Shown here: positions 16,747 through 24,160 of the stretch, one piece after another
Layout: every line of letters begins with the position of its first letter
Numbering within the stretch: position 1 is the first letter of the stretch
DNA from: Mucilaginibacter roseus
Lineage (GTDB): Bacteria > Bacteroidota > Bacteroidia > Sphingobacteriales > Sphingobacteriaceae
Direction of reading: 5' to 3'
DNA length: 64,000 bases
Assembly (NCBI RefSeq): GCF_021215455.1
Contig: NZ_JAJPWV010000002.1
Coordinates: forward strand, 620,001 to 684,000
The notes under the pieces: generated by a model
Told to the model about the DNA's origin: nothing
Seen by the model: the letters and a program-made list of their open reading frames with translations, nothing else
Database searches by the model: none
Program-made: the position numbers and the translations under genes

Positions 16747-16754
16747 TACTTTTG
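16747..16754 (+). promoter_or_regulatory. Putative -7 box of lpxH with leaderless spacing
   Basis: TACTTTTG matches TAnnTTTG and ends 7 bases before the lpxH ATG at 16762. The transcript would begin at or next to the start codon. No good TTTG -33 box was found at 19-21 bases. Confidence 0.45.
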
Positions 16755-16761
16755 CCACAGC

Positions 16762-17526
16762 ATGGCTTTACGCAACAAACTCTACTTCGCGTCTGACTTT
16801 CATTTAGGTACCGATAGTTACGGCCCCAGCCGTATCCGCGAAGCGCGTATCATCCGTTGGTTAGACAGTATTAAGCACGATGCCGCCGAACTCTTTTTAA
16901 TGGGCGATGTATTTGAGTTTTGGTTTGAGTACAAAACTGTTGTGCCCAGAGGCTACATCCGCTTTTTGGGTAAGCTGGCCGAACTGGCCGATGCCGGCAT
17001 AAAGCTATACTTGTTTAAAGGCAACCATGATATGTGGATGTTCAGCTATTTCACCGAAGAGTTGGGCGCCACCATTATCAGCAATGAACTGGTTATTGAG
17101 CGTAACGGCAAAAAATTCTATCTGCACCATGGAGACGGGCTTGGCCCGGGTGATGGCAGTTATAAAATACTGAAAAAAGTATTTCGCAGCAGGTTATGCC
17201 AATGGCTGTTTGCACGGTTGCATCCAAACTTTGGCATCGGCGTTGCCGGGGCATGGTCGCAACATAGCCGTGATACTAACTTAAAACAGCCAGACCTGAA
17301 ACCTGGCGAGCATGAATGGCTGGTAACTTTCAGCAACCAGGTATTGGAGCACACCTATTATGATTACTTTATTTTTGGCCACCGCCACCTGCCGCTGGAT
17401 GTTCAGCTGAATAAAGGTAGCCGTTATATTAACCTTGGCGAGTGGTTTAATTACAACTCATACGCTGTTTTTGACGGGGAAAGCCTGCGACTTGAGTATT
17501 TTGAGAAGCCGACAGTTAACCCGTAA
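16762..17526 (+). CDS. lpxH: UDP-2,3-diacylglucosamine diphosphatase (LpxH-like)
   Basis: A 254-residue metallophosphoesterase of lipid A synthesis. It cleaves UDP-2,3-diacylglucosamine to lipid X and UMP at the inner membrane. Visible metal-site motifs are ASDFHLGTDSY (Asp12, His14), LMGDVFEFWFEY, FKGNHDMWMF, LHHGDGLGPGDGSYK and FIFGHRHLPLD. The FEFWFEY and GDGSYKILKKVFRS insertions are typical of LpxH rather than LpxI or general phosphoesterases. It stands 95 bases upstream of prfA in the same direction. Confidence 0.93.
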   Translation: MALRNKLYFASDFHLGTDSYGPSRIREARIIRWLDSIKHDAAELFLMGDVFEFWFEYKTVVPRGYIRFLGKLAELADAGIKLYLFKGNHDMWMFSYFTEELGATIISNELVIERNGKKFYLHHGDGLGPGDGSYKILKKVFRSRLCQWLFARLHPNFGIGVAGAWSQHSRDTNLKQPDLKPGEHEWLVTFSNQVLEHTYYDYFIFGHRHLPLDVQLNKGSRYINLGEWFNYNSYAVFDGESLRLEYFEKPTVNP

Positions 17527-17565
17527 CGTTTACCTTTCGCTGAATAAAATCCGCCAAAAAAACTG

Positions 17566-17573
17566 TACTTTTG
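17566..17573 (+). promoter_or_regulatory. Putative -7 box of prfA
   Basis: TACTTTTG matches TAnnTTTG, 48 bases before the prfA ATG. No clear TTTG -33 element was found at the usual spacing. Confidence 0.4.
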
Positions 17574-17621
17574 TGCACTTTTTAGCGAGGCCTTTTACCT
17601 TGCTAACCGACTGATAATTTT

Positions 17622-18695
17622 ATGTTAGATAAATTAGAAGCTATACACCAGCGCTGGAAAACAGTAGAAGGTGAACTGAGCAGCCCTGATGCCATGGCTG
17701 ACATGAAGCGTTTTGCCCAGCTTAACAAAGAATATAAGGATTTGAACAAGATTGTTGACGAGTATTTCATCTACCGCAACATCATGAGCAATATTGAAAC
17801 CAATAAGGAGATACTGGCTACTGAAAAGGACCCTGAATTCAGGGAGATGGCCAAAGAAGAGCTGGATACCTTGTTAGTACAACAGGAAGAAAAAGAGGAG
17901 CAGATCCGTTTGATGCTGATCCCGAAAGATCCGGAAGATTCAAAGAATGCCATTATTGAGATACGTGGCGGTACCGGTGGTGATGAGGCTGCCCTTTTTG
18001 CCGGCGACCTTTACCGCATGTATATGCGCTTTTGCGAAAAACGCGGCTGGCGTACCGAACTGGTTGACTATACCGAGGGTACATCAGGCGGCTATAAGGA
18101 GATCGTGTTTAACGTACTGGCAGAGGATGCTTACGGTACGTTGAAATTTGAGTCGGGCGTGCACCGTGTGCAACGGGTACCTGATACCGAAACACAGGGC
18201 CGTGTACACACTTCAGCAGCATCAGTAGTAGTACTGCCTGAGGTTGACGAGTTTGACATCGACCTGAACATGAACGACATCCGTAAGGATCTGTTCTGCG
18301 CATCCGGTCCGGGTGGGCAGTCGGTTAACACCACTTACTCAGCTGTACGCTTAACGCACATACCAACCGGTATTGTGGCGCAGTGCCAGGATCAGAAATC
18401 GCAGTTAAAAAATTTCGATAAGGCCTTACAGGTACTCCGTTCACGTGTTTACGAAATGGAGTTGCAAAAGCACCTGGAAGAAACCTCTAAGAAACGCAAG
18501 ACAATGGTAGCCACGGGTGACCGTTCGGCAAAAGTGCGTACTTATAATTTCCCTCAAGGCCGTTTAACTGAACACCGCATCGGCCTAACCATTTATAACC
18601 TGCCCGAGGTGATGAATGGCGGCATTCAGGACATACTGGAATCGCTGCAATTTGCGGAGAACGCTGAGAAACTAAAAGAAGGAACGGTAGCCTAA
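17622..18695 (+). CDS. prfA: Peptide chain release factor 1
   Basis: A 357-residue class I release factor that recognises UAA and UAG and triggers peptide release. The catalytic GGQ motif is at 231-233 in SGPGGQSVN. The codon-recognition loop region reads VQRVPDTETQGRVHTSAAS, where PxT marks RF1 rather than RF2 (SPF). The N-terminal coiled segment and the IEIRGGTGGDEAALFAGDL core are standard. Length is normal (E. coli 360). It probably forms a transcription unit of its own, and a hairpin follows before the next gene. Confidence 0.97.
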   Translation: MLDKLEAIHQRWKTVEGELSSPDAMADMKRFAQLNKEYKDLNKIVDEYFIYRNIMSNIETNKEILATEKDPEFREMAKEELDTLLVQQEEKEEQIRLMLIPKDPEDSKNAIIEIRGGTGGDEAALFAGDLYRMYMRFCEKRGWRTELVDYTEGTSGGYKEIVFNVLAEDAYGTLKFESGVHRVQRVPDTETQGRVHTSAASVVVLPEVDEFDIDLNMNDIRKDLFCASGPGGQSVNTTYSAVRLTHIPTGIVAQCQDQKSQLKNFDKALQVLRSRVYEMELQKHLEETSKKRKTMVATGDRSAKVRTYNFPQGRLTEHRIGLTIYNLPEVMNGGIQDILESLQFAENAEKLKEGTVA

Positions 18696-18714
18696 CTACT
18701 ACCATTATAATTAC

Positions 18715-18753
18715 GATATGCGAGTGTTATAAAATGTTAAACACTTGCATATC
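18715..18753. terminator. Long hairpin between prfA and the HYC_CC_PP gene
   Basis: GATATGCGAGTGTT (18715-18728) pairs with AACACTTGCATATC (18740-18753) over 14 positions with one G-T wobble. Flanking TTATAAT/ATTATAA can extend it. It probably ends prfA transcripts but has no good U-run. Its right arm contains the CTTG used as the -33 box of the next promoter, so terminator and promoter overlap. Confidence 0.55.
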
Positions 18754-18775
18754 ATTATAAAAGCACATAGATTTG
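18744..18775 (+). promoter_or_regulatory. Putative promoter of the HYC_CC_PP gene, leaderless spacing
   Basis: CTTG (18744-18747), 20 bases, then TAGATTTG (18768-18775), an exact TAnnTTTG. The ATG at 18780 is only 4 bases further on, so the message should start at or beside its start codon. Confidence 0.6.
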
Positions 18776-18779
18776 TGTT

Positions 18780-19175
18780 ATGCTGAAAAAAACAGGTGTC
18801 ATAACTTTACTGTTGCTGTACTTTGCTACGGTATCCGGGTTTGCCCTGAATTTTCATTATTGCGGTAAGACGGTAGCATCTGTTAAAATAGAGCAGCCTG
18901 CCAAAAAATGCCACACCGAAACAGCGGCTTCAAAAATGAAGTGCTGTAAGGATAAAAAGGTAGATGTTAAGGTAAAGGATGCCCACCAGGCCGAAAAGCC
19001 ACAATCGCTTTTAAGCAAAGTTTTTTCATTTGATATTGCCGCGCTGCCGTTTGAGGAGTTCTTCCTTTCAGCACAAAGGGCATTATTTGAAAAACTATTT
19101 GACCGCGGCCCGCCGCAGGACGAGCCCAAGTCCAAAAACTCTATCTTCCTGATCAACTGCAACCTGCGTATCTGA
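18780..19175 (+). CDS. HYC_CC_PP-type small exported protein, probable metal-handling partner
   Basis: A 131-residue protein with a signal sequence (MLKKTGVITLLLLYFATVSG). Its three named motifs are visible: HYC in LNFHYCGKTV, a CC pair in KMKCCKDKKV, and PP in RGPPQDEPKS. These define a small Bacteroidota family of unknown biochemistry. The Cys/His content (HYC, CHTE, CC, CKD) suits copper or other thiophilic metal. It is 88 bases before a heavy-metal-associated domain protein, which supports that reading. The metal role is inference. Confidence 0.85.
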   Translation: MLKKTGVITLLLLYFATVSGFALNFHYCGKTVASVKIEQPAKKCHTETAASKMKCCKDKKVDVKVKDAHQAEKPQSLLSKVFSFDIAALPFEEFFLSAQRALFEKLFDRGPPQDEPKSKNSIFLINCNLRI

Positions 19176-19263
19176 TTCAAATTTTGATCTGAAATTCCGA
19201 TTTGACATGCGTTTTTAAACCGCGTGCCATAGTTTTTTACATTAAATTTTTTTTAATAACGAT

Positions 19264-19761
19264 ATGAAAATCTTAAAAATATTCATAGCCATAATGGCTA
19301 TCTCTATAAGCATTGCCAAAGCCCAATTCACCAAAGCCGAAGTACAGGTAAGCGGACTCACCTGCTCCATGTGCTCAAAAGCCACCGAAAAATCACTCCG
19401 CTCGTTAAGCTTTGTCGGCGATGTAAAGCCTGACCTTAACCGTAACATCTTCATCGTAACCTTTAAAAAGGACGCCGCTGTTGATTTTGACAAATTAAGC
19501 AGCAAGGTGCAAAGCGCGGGCTTTTCGGTAAACAACCTGAAAGCTACATACAACTTTGCCGGCACCAAACTCAGCAATAACATGTTCGAGTATTCAGGCA
19601 AACACTTCCACCTGGTAAACGCCGGCGATAAAGACCTAAATGGCCCGATAGGTATCACCTTTTTAGACAAAGGCTTTGCGCCCGTAGCTACCAACAAAAA
19701 GTACGCCCCGCAAAAACCCACCGCACCTGATGGTAAGAAGATTTATTGCGTAGCGATATAA
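19264..19761 (+). CDS. Exported heavy-metal-associated (HMA) domain protein
   Basis: A 165-residue protein with a signal peptide (MKILKIFIAIMAISISIAKA). An HMA-like fold follows (about 22-90) with the metal-binding loop VSGLTCSMCSKATEKSL, the GxTCxxC motif of copper chaperones. A second half of about 70 residues has no recognised domain. Being exported, it would act in the periplasm or on the surface rather than as a cytoplasmic CopZ. It follows the HYC_CC_PP gene, and a barrel-like gene lies downstream past a repeat-rich gap. Confidence 0.88.
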   Translation: MKILKIFIAIMAISISIAKAQFTKAEVQVSGLTCSMCSKATEKSLRSLSFVGDVKPDLNRNIFIVTFKKDAAVDFDKLSSKVQSAGFSVNNLKATYNFAGTKLSNNMFEYSGKHFHLVNAGDKDLNGPIGITFLDKGFAPVATNKKYAPQKPTAPDGKKIYCVAI

Positions 19762-19771
19762 GCCCTCAGCT

Positions 19772-19854
19772 TGTCATTTCGAGCGATAGCGAGAAATCTG
19801 TCGCTGGCTTATGAACGCAGGCAAATTTCTCCTCGTACCTCATTCGAAATGACA
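19772..19854. repeat. Dispersed palindromic repeat (TGTCATTTCGA family), copy 2
   Basis: 83 bp with perfect 11-bp ends TGTCATTTCGA and TCGAAATGACA. The arms are GCGATAGCGAG (left) and CTCCTCGTACCTC (right). The 35-bp core from AAATCTGTCGCT to CAAATTT is inverted in copy 4 relative to the arms. Confidence 0.88.
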
Positions 19855-19881
19855 GTAAAAAATTGAGAAAAGAAAAAGAGC

Positions 19882-20023
19882 GTGGGCCTGGCAGAAAACC
19901 GGGCCGGGGAGTATGGCCATGTGCGGATGAAGGTTTTTTCTGCCTTGATGTTTGGTTACTTTGCATCTAAGGTAAAGTAACTGGCCTCTGCGGCCAAGAG
20001 CAGACTGAAGATGATTATAGCAC
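19882..20023. repeat. Dispersed repeat B, copy 2
   Basis: About 140 bp matching 7954-8094. The stem is GGCAGAAAA paired with TTTTCTGCC, where copy 1 has GCCGG/CCGGC. Two base pairs differ and both are compensated. The GTTACTTT/AAAGTAAC hairpin and the 40-bp core are identical in both copies. Confidence 0.82.
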
Positions 20024-20049
20024 TTACTGCTAATCAAAGCACAGTTCAT

Positions 20050-20099
20050 CCTGTCCTCAACTTCTTTTGTGCGAACAAAAGAAGCAAAAGTCGCCGGCT
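20050..20099. repeat. Dispersed repeat A, copy 2
   Basis: 50 bp identical to 7771-7820, including the CTTCTTTTGT/ACAAAAGAAG hairpin. It lies 27 bases after repeat B, the reverse of the order near 7.8 kb. Confidence 0.85.
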
Positions 20100-20198
20100 G
20101 TTTAATTTTCTTTGAAAGACAGTGCATCCACCTGCTACCCGAAAATTAAGAGGCCGGAGGATTAGTTTATGATCGGTCTTCGTCTTCTTTTTTAATCC

Positions 20199-20274
20199 TG
20201 TCATTTCGACGTAGGGGAAATCTGTAGGGGTTAATAACCAAGCGATAGATTTCTCACTATCGTTCGAAATGACA
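20199..20274. repeat. Dispersed palindromic repeat (TGTCATTTCGA family), copy 3, arms reversed
   Basis: 76 bp with the same perfect 11-bp ends. The GATTTCTCACTATCG arm is on the right, whereas in copies 1, 2 and 4 its complement is on the left, so the arms of this copy lie in the opposite orientation. Confidence 0.85.
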
Positions 20275-20292
20275 ATAATTAACAACATAATC

Positions 20293-20327
20293 AAGTCCTC
20301 CCCAAAGGGAAGGATTTAGGAGGGGTC
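20293..20327. repeat. C/G-run dispersed element forming the leader and Shine-Dalgarno of the next gene
   Basis: TCCTCCCC...GGATTTAGGAGGGG hairpin-like element. Its 3' end supplies AGGAGG at 20318-20323, four bases before the ATG at 20328. A repeat has therefore become, or provides, the translation start region of the barrel-like gene. Confidence 0.6.
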
Positions 20328-21128
20328 ATGAAAAAACTACTATTCATCGCCATACTAACAGCGATCACCATAACAACCTACGCCCAGGAGTTATACGTAA
20401 ACACCGAACCGGCCAGCAACATGGCCGCACGATCATTAGGCATACGGGTGGAAAACCAGGGCTTTTTTGAGCCTGAATATAAAAACCGCAGCACCATTGA
20501 ACTAATGTACGGCGCGAGCAAATACTTTATGTTTCATGGCTCAGCCTATATGTCAAACTTTTACCAACAGGGGCAGCGTTTTGAGGGCGGAAGTGTGTAC
20601 GCCAAGTACCGGTTTTTATCGGTTGACACCGTGCAACGGCATTTTAGGGGAGCCCTGTTTGTTAAGGCATCCAGTATCAAAAATCCATTGGTAAACCAGG
20701 AAATCTCCCTGGAGGGCGATAACTCCGGCCTGCAAAGCGGCTTGGTATTTACGCAACTGATGCACAAGCTGGCTTTATCCGGCTCGGCAAGTTACCTGCG
20801 CGGATTCGATAACCGTGGCGGATATAACTTTGCTGATGGCTATGCGCGTAATAGCATAGGCTATACCCTATCAGCGGGATATTTATTACTGCCTAAAAAG
20901 TATGAGAATTACGACCAGGTAAACCTCAACCTATATGTTGAACTGCTGGGTAAAACCAACCCGGGCCATGCGCAAAGTTACCTGGATATAGCGCCGGCTG
21001 TACAGCTCATATTTAACAGTGTATGCCGGCTGGATCTGAGCTACCGCACACCATTATATAATGATATGGTGCGTAATAGCAAAAATATGTATTTGCTGAG
21101 GTTTGAGTATAATATTTTCGGCTTGTAG
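20328..21128 (+). CDS. Hypothetical outer-membrane barrel-like protein
   Basis: A 266-residue protein with a signal peptide (MKKLLFIAILTAITITTYAQ). It shows strand-like amphipathic segments (STIELMYGASKYFMFHGSAYMS, LALSGSASYLRGF, NSIGYTLSAGYLLL) and ends with an aromatic terminal strand (LRFEYNIFGL), which fits a 10-12 strand outer-membrane barrel. No named domain is recognised. It follows the HYC_CC_PP and HMA genes in the same direction, which hints at metal transport, but a 566-bp repeat-rich gap separates them and co-transcription is uncertain. Confidence 0.78.
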   Translation: MKKLLFIAILTAITITTYAQELYVNTEPASNMAARSLGIRVENQGFFEPEYKNRSTIELMYGASKYFMFHGSAYMSNFYQQGQRFEGGSVYAKYRFLSVDTVQRHFRGALFVKASSIKNPLVNQEISLEGDNSGLQSGLVFTQLMHKLALSGSASYLRGFDNRGGYNFADGYARNSIGYTLSAGYLLLPKKYENYDQVNLNLYVELLGKTNPGHAQSYLDIAPAVQLIFNSVCRLDLSYRTPLYNDMVRNSKNMYLLRFEYNIFGL

Positions 21129-21130
21129 AA

Positions 21131-21158
21131 GCCCCCCCGCCCCCCTAAAGGGGGAGTG
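21131..21158. repeat. C-run/G-run dispersed element
   Basis: GCCCCCCCGCCCCCCTAAAGGGGGAG directly after the stop codon of the barrel-like gene, akin to elements at 10762 and 20293. It could act with the following hairpin in ending transcription. Confidence 0.55.
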
Positions 21159-21160
21159 AT

Positions 21161-21193
21161 AAACCAAGCTTTTTGATGTAGAAAGCTTGGTTT
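21161..21193. terminator. Bidirectional terminator between convergent genes
   Basis: Perfect 12-bp stem AAACCAAGCTTT / AAAGCTTGGTTT with a 9-base loop, between the stop codons of 20328-21128 (plus) and 21203-21736 (minus). Confidence 0.85.
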
Positions 21194-21202
21194 ATTGGTT
21201 TA

Positions 21203-21736
21203 TTAAAATCCATACTTCTTCCTCGTTTCGGTAATATGTGCCAGATGATGACGGCCGTGCCATGAGTAAGTGGCTAACGTTTTCTTCAGCGAGTTAGCGG
21301 CACCTGTTTCCGGGTGGATGAAGGTACGCTCCCACTCATTTTCGGTAAAGCTCTCAAAAAGGGCAATCATGCGCTGATGGATGCCTTCCAGCATTTTTAA
21401 TGATGGCTCAACCGGCAGGTGGTAGTCTGCTTGCAATGCCCAGTATGCTTCTTCGTATGGTTTTATGATTGGGCTATCTTCGGTGAGGGCAAGTTTAATG
21501 CGGGTAATGGAGTTCATGTGGCTGTCGGCTACATGGTGCACCACCTGCCGCAGCGTCCAGCCGCCCTGGCGGTACGGGGTGTTCAGGTCATCATCATTTA
21601 AACCGATAACCGCCTGCCGCAGTTGCCCCGGTAGCATGCGTATATCATTCAGCCAACGATAAAGGTCATCATCCGTATACGATGCCGGGGGCTGAAATTT
21701 ACCTATCGGGTAGCGCATTTGTTCGTCGGTAAGCAT
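21203..21736 (-). CDS. YfiT/DinB family metal-dependent hydrolase or bacillithiol-type transferase
   Basis: A 177-residue four-helix-bundle protein. It begins RYPIGKFQPPASYTDDDL, typical of YfiT. The metal-binding His are in RQGGWTLRQVVHHVADSHMN and the C-terminal YSWHGRHHLAHITE. YfiT-like members of the DinB superfamily include bacillithiol S-transferases; in this lineage the thiol partner is unknown. It stands alone, convergent to the barrel-like gene and divergent from the FAD oxidoreductase gene. Confidence 0.9.
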   Translation of the reverse strand: MLTDEQMRYPIGKFQPPASYTDDDLYRWLNDIRMLPGQLRQAVIGLNDDDLNTPYRQGGWTLRQVVHHVADSHMNSITRIKLALTEDSPIIKPYEEAYWALQADYHLPVEPSLKMLEGIHQRMIALFESFTENEWERTFIHPETGAANSLKKTLATYSWHGRHHLAHITETRKKYGF

Positions 21737-21819
21737 GGGTAGAATATATTATGTATTAATTTTTCAGTTCAACAAGGTTTTGCCCAAATTAGCGTTTTGT
21801 ATTTTGTTATTTAAGCCTG

Positions 21820-23634
21820 ATGATAAAAAAGTTACTGCTGCTTTGTGTTTTTCTGAAATGTGCTGTTTGTTTTGCTGAAACCATTAAAACCGATGTTCTG
21901 GTTATAGGCGGTAGTGCCAGCGGTACAGCGGCAGCCATACAATGCGCGCGCAGCAACGTAAAAACCATGCTGATTGAAACCGGCCCCTGGCTGGGTGGCA
22001 GCATGACGGCAGGCGGCATTTGCGTGCTCGATGCGAACCGGAACTTTCAGTCGGGTATATGGGCAGAGTTTCGCAGGCATATCACCACATTTTACAAAAA
22101 GACCCCCGGCTATGATACCACGCTGAACGCCGTATTGCGTTATGAACCTTACACCGGCGCGGCTATCCTTAAAAAAATAGCCGATACCGTTAAAAATCTC
22201 ACGTACAAGCTCAACACACCCTACACCAACCTTAAAAAAGATGGCACCGGCTGGGAGGTCACCATTACCGAAAAAAACGAACCGGTCACCATTAAAGCTC
22301 GTGTATTGATTGATGCTACCGAACTGGCTGATGCCGCTACCGCAGTGGGAGTAAAGTTTGATGCCGGTACCGATAGCCGCACCCAAACCGGCGAGGCGCT
22401 GGCTCCGGCTAACGCAACTTCCGAAATTCAGGATATCAGCTTTGCTGCCATAGTAAAGGATAACGGACGGGCGGCTGATAGAACTATAAAAAAACCGGAG
22501 GGCTATGATCCCGCGGCATACAGTTGCCTTAAAGGCGCGGATGTAAAAAAACTATTGGCCAATAGTAAGCTACCAAATGATAAATACCTCATCAACTGGT
22601 GCGCTAACCAATACACCGTTTCGGTAGAGCAACTCACGCCTGAAAACCGTGCCCAAACGTTTAAAAAAGCACGCCTGCATACGTTGGGACTTATTTACTA
22701 TCTGCAAACCGTATTGGGTTACAAGAGCTTCAGTTTAGAGGAATACAACACGCCCGATAAGCTGCCTTACATACCCTTTATCCGCGAATACCAGCGGGCA
22801 AACGGCATCCTGAAGTTTACCGTTGATGATATTTATCAACCGTATTCGCGCCCAAATAAGTTGTATCGTACCTATATAACGGTTGGTGATGCCCTGCCAA
22901 TGCAGGCTTACAGCGATGATAAGAACAAGGTGAACTATCCGCCCTTCCCGGCGTATGGTATTCCGCTTACCGCTTTTGTGGCGCGTGACGCGGAGAACCT
23001 GGTGATCACCGAAAAAGGCTTATCCGTAAGTCACCTGGCCAATGGCACAACGGCCGACCCGGCTGTGCAAATGACCTTAGGGCAAAGTGCGGGGGCAACA
23101 GCCGCTTTTTTAGCCTTCTTTAAAACAACTACCAAAAACCTGCACGCCCGCATTATTCAGGGTGAGGTGCTGGATCATAAAGGTTATATTTTTCCGATCA
23201 GCGATATTCCTTTTAGCGATCCGTATTTCCGTGCCGTACAACAAGTTTGCGCTACGGGTTTGCTCCAAGCCGTATTTAAGCCGGAAGGAGACCGTGTAGC
23301 CGTGATCTTTCAGCCTGATTCAACCATCAATACCGCCGACATCAAGCCATTACTGAATGAATACTATACCCGCGCGTTCATCTGGTTCAATCAAAATAAA
23401 CCGGGCGAAAGATTCACCGTTGGCAACCTCATGTCGTTCATCAGCGATGTTACCCTTACCGACCCGGAGACGCTGAAAAAGATCATGCAAAAAAACTGGC
23501 AAACAACCTATAAATTTAAAACCACGTTTGACATGAACCGCCCGGTTACCCGCTATGAATTCGCGGCGCTGGCCAATAAGTTTATTAACCCATTCGCCCG
23601 GCGGGTGGATCTTACCGGCCGTGTAATGAATTAA
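21820..23634 (+). CDS. Exported FAD-dependent oxidoreductase
   Basis: A 604-residue protein with a signal peptide (MIKKLLLLCVFLKCAVCFA). A Rossmann dinucleotide-binding motif follows, VLVIGGSASGTAAAIQCARS, then MLIETGPWLGGSMTAGGICVLDA, which is typical of the FAD_oxidored group. The middle has an IPFIREYQRANGILKF segment and a second FAD contact (AVQMTLGQSAGATAAF). A domain of about 150 residues closes the protein. In Bacteroidota such enzymes often sit in polysaccharide-degradation loci. The substrate is unknown. The small lipoprotein gene at 23640 is co-transcribed (6 bases away). Confidence 0.88.
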   Translation: MIKKLLLLCVFLKCAVCFAETIKTDVLVIGGSASGTAAAIQCARSNVKTMLIETGPWLGGSMTAGGICVLDANRNFQSGIWAEFRRHITTFYKKTPGYDTTLNAVLRYEPYTGAAILKKIADTVKNLTYKLNTPYTNLKKDGTGWEVTITEKNEPVTIKARVLIDATELADAATAVGVKFDAGTDSRTQTGEALAPANATSEIQDISFAAIVKDNGRAADRTIKKPEGYDPAAYSCLKGADVKKLLANSKLPNDKYLINWCANQYTVSVEQLTPENRAQTFKKARLHTLGLIYYLQTVLGYKSFSLEEYNTPDKLPYIPFIREYQRANGILKFTVDDIYQPYSRPNKLYRTYITVGDALPMQAYSDDKNKVNYPPFPAYGIPLTAFVARDAENLVITEKGLSVSHLANGTTADPAVQMTLGQSAGATAAFLAFFKTTTKNLHARIIQGEVLDHKGYIFPISDIPFSDPYFRAVQQVCATGLLQAVFKPEGDRVAVIFQPDSTINTADIKPLLNEYYTRAFIWFNQNKPGERFTVGNLMSFISDVTLTDPETLKKIMQKNWQTTYKFKTTFDMNRPVTRYEFAALANKFINPFARRVDLTGRVMN

Positions 23635-23639
23635 TCGTC

Positions 23640-24053
23640 ATGAAAAAAATCGGATTAATATTACTGGTGCTATTCTGCGGATGTACGGCTGCCAACAAAG
23701 ACCAGATTAAGGTAAAAGTGAGCGCCAAAAATGAGATCAGCATTCAAGGTGTACCGGCCGAAGCATTAGAGCATATAGCGGGCGACACATCCGGCAGGGT
23801 ATGGCAAAATCTGCTGCCCGTTTACCGTTTGCCTGCCGATGAAGATTTGATTGATGACCAGCCCGAACAACCCGGAAGGTACAAAATTGTAAAGGATGAA
23901 GTGCAATTTGTACCGGACACCGCATTTGTTAAAGGGCAAAAATATTTTGTTCGCTACTATCATTACGCCGAAGGCGGCAGCCTGTGGGACATTGTAAGCA
24001 AGAAGAACAAGCCGGGCAGCCATCCCTATCACGACATACCGTTTAAACTATAA
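23640..24053 (+). CDS. Hypothetical lipoprotein downstream of the FAD oxidoreductase
   Basis: A 137-residue predicted lipoprotein (MKKIGLILLVLFCGC, lipobox Cys15). The remainder looks beta-rich, with QNLLPVYRLPADEDLID, a PEQPGRYKIV turn and YHYAEGGSLWDIV. It starts 5 bases after the stop of the FAD oxidoreductase, so the two are likely partners. The sequence recalls the small Ig-like accessory domains often found with exported enzymes. I do not recognise a named family. Confidence 0.68.
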   Translation: MKKIGLILLVLFCGCTAANKDQIKVKVSAKNEISIQGVPAEALEHIAGDTSGRVWQNLLPVYRLPADEDLIDDQPEQPGRYKIVKDEVQFVPDTAFVKGQKYFVRYYHYAEGGSLWDIVSKKNKPGSHPYHDIPFKL

Positions 24054-24060
24054 GAAAGTA

Positions 24061-24091
24061 CTTGAAATACAAATAAAAATACTTATATTTG
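24061..24091 (+). promoter_or_regulatory. Putative promoter of the rimP-nusA-infB operon
   Basis: CTTG (24061-24064), 19 bases, then TATATTTG (24084-24091), an exact TAnnTTTG box. The predicted transcript starts near 24097, just before the strong hairpin at 24105-24126, and has a leader of about 65 bases before rimP. Confidence 0.6.
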
Positions 24092-24104
24092 CATTTGAAA
24101 TACG

Positions 24105-24126
24105 GAGGGGGCTGGGTAGCCCCCTC
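24105..24126 (+). terminator. Terminator-like hairpin in the leader of rimP-nusA-infB
   Basis: GAGGGGGCT-gggt-AGCCCCCTC, a perfect 9-bp GC-rich stem with four-base loop, followed by TTTTATTTT. If the promoter at 24084 is real, this lies within the first 30 bases of the mRNA and could act as an attenuator or stabilising hairpin. Otherwise it ends the upstream FAD-oxidoreductase/lipoprotein unit. Confidence 0.75.
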
Positions 24127-24160
24127 TTTTATTTTACCGATAAAAACGGAATACACGTAC

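Larger units (their letters stand above)
19762..20327. other. Intergenic region of 566 bp packed with dispersed repeats
   Basis: No credible gene is seen. From left to right it contains a palindromic repeat (19772-19854), repeat B (19882-20023), repeat A (20050-20099), a second palindromic repeat with its arms reversed (20199-20274) and a C/G-run element that abuts the next start codon (20293-20327). Open frames through this stretch carry repeat sequence and are not counted as genes. Confidence 0.8.
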
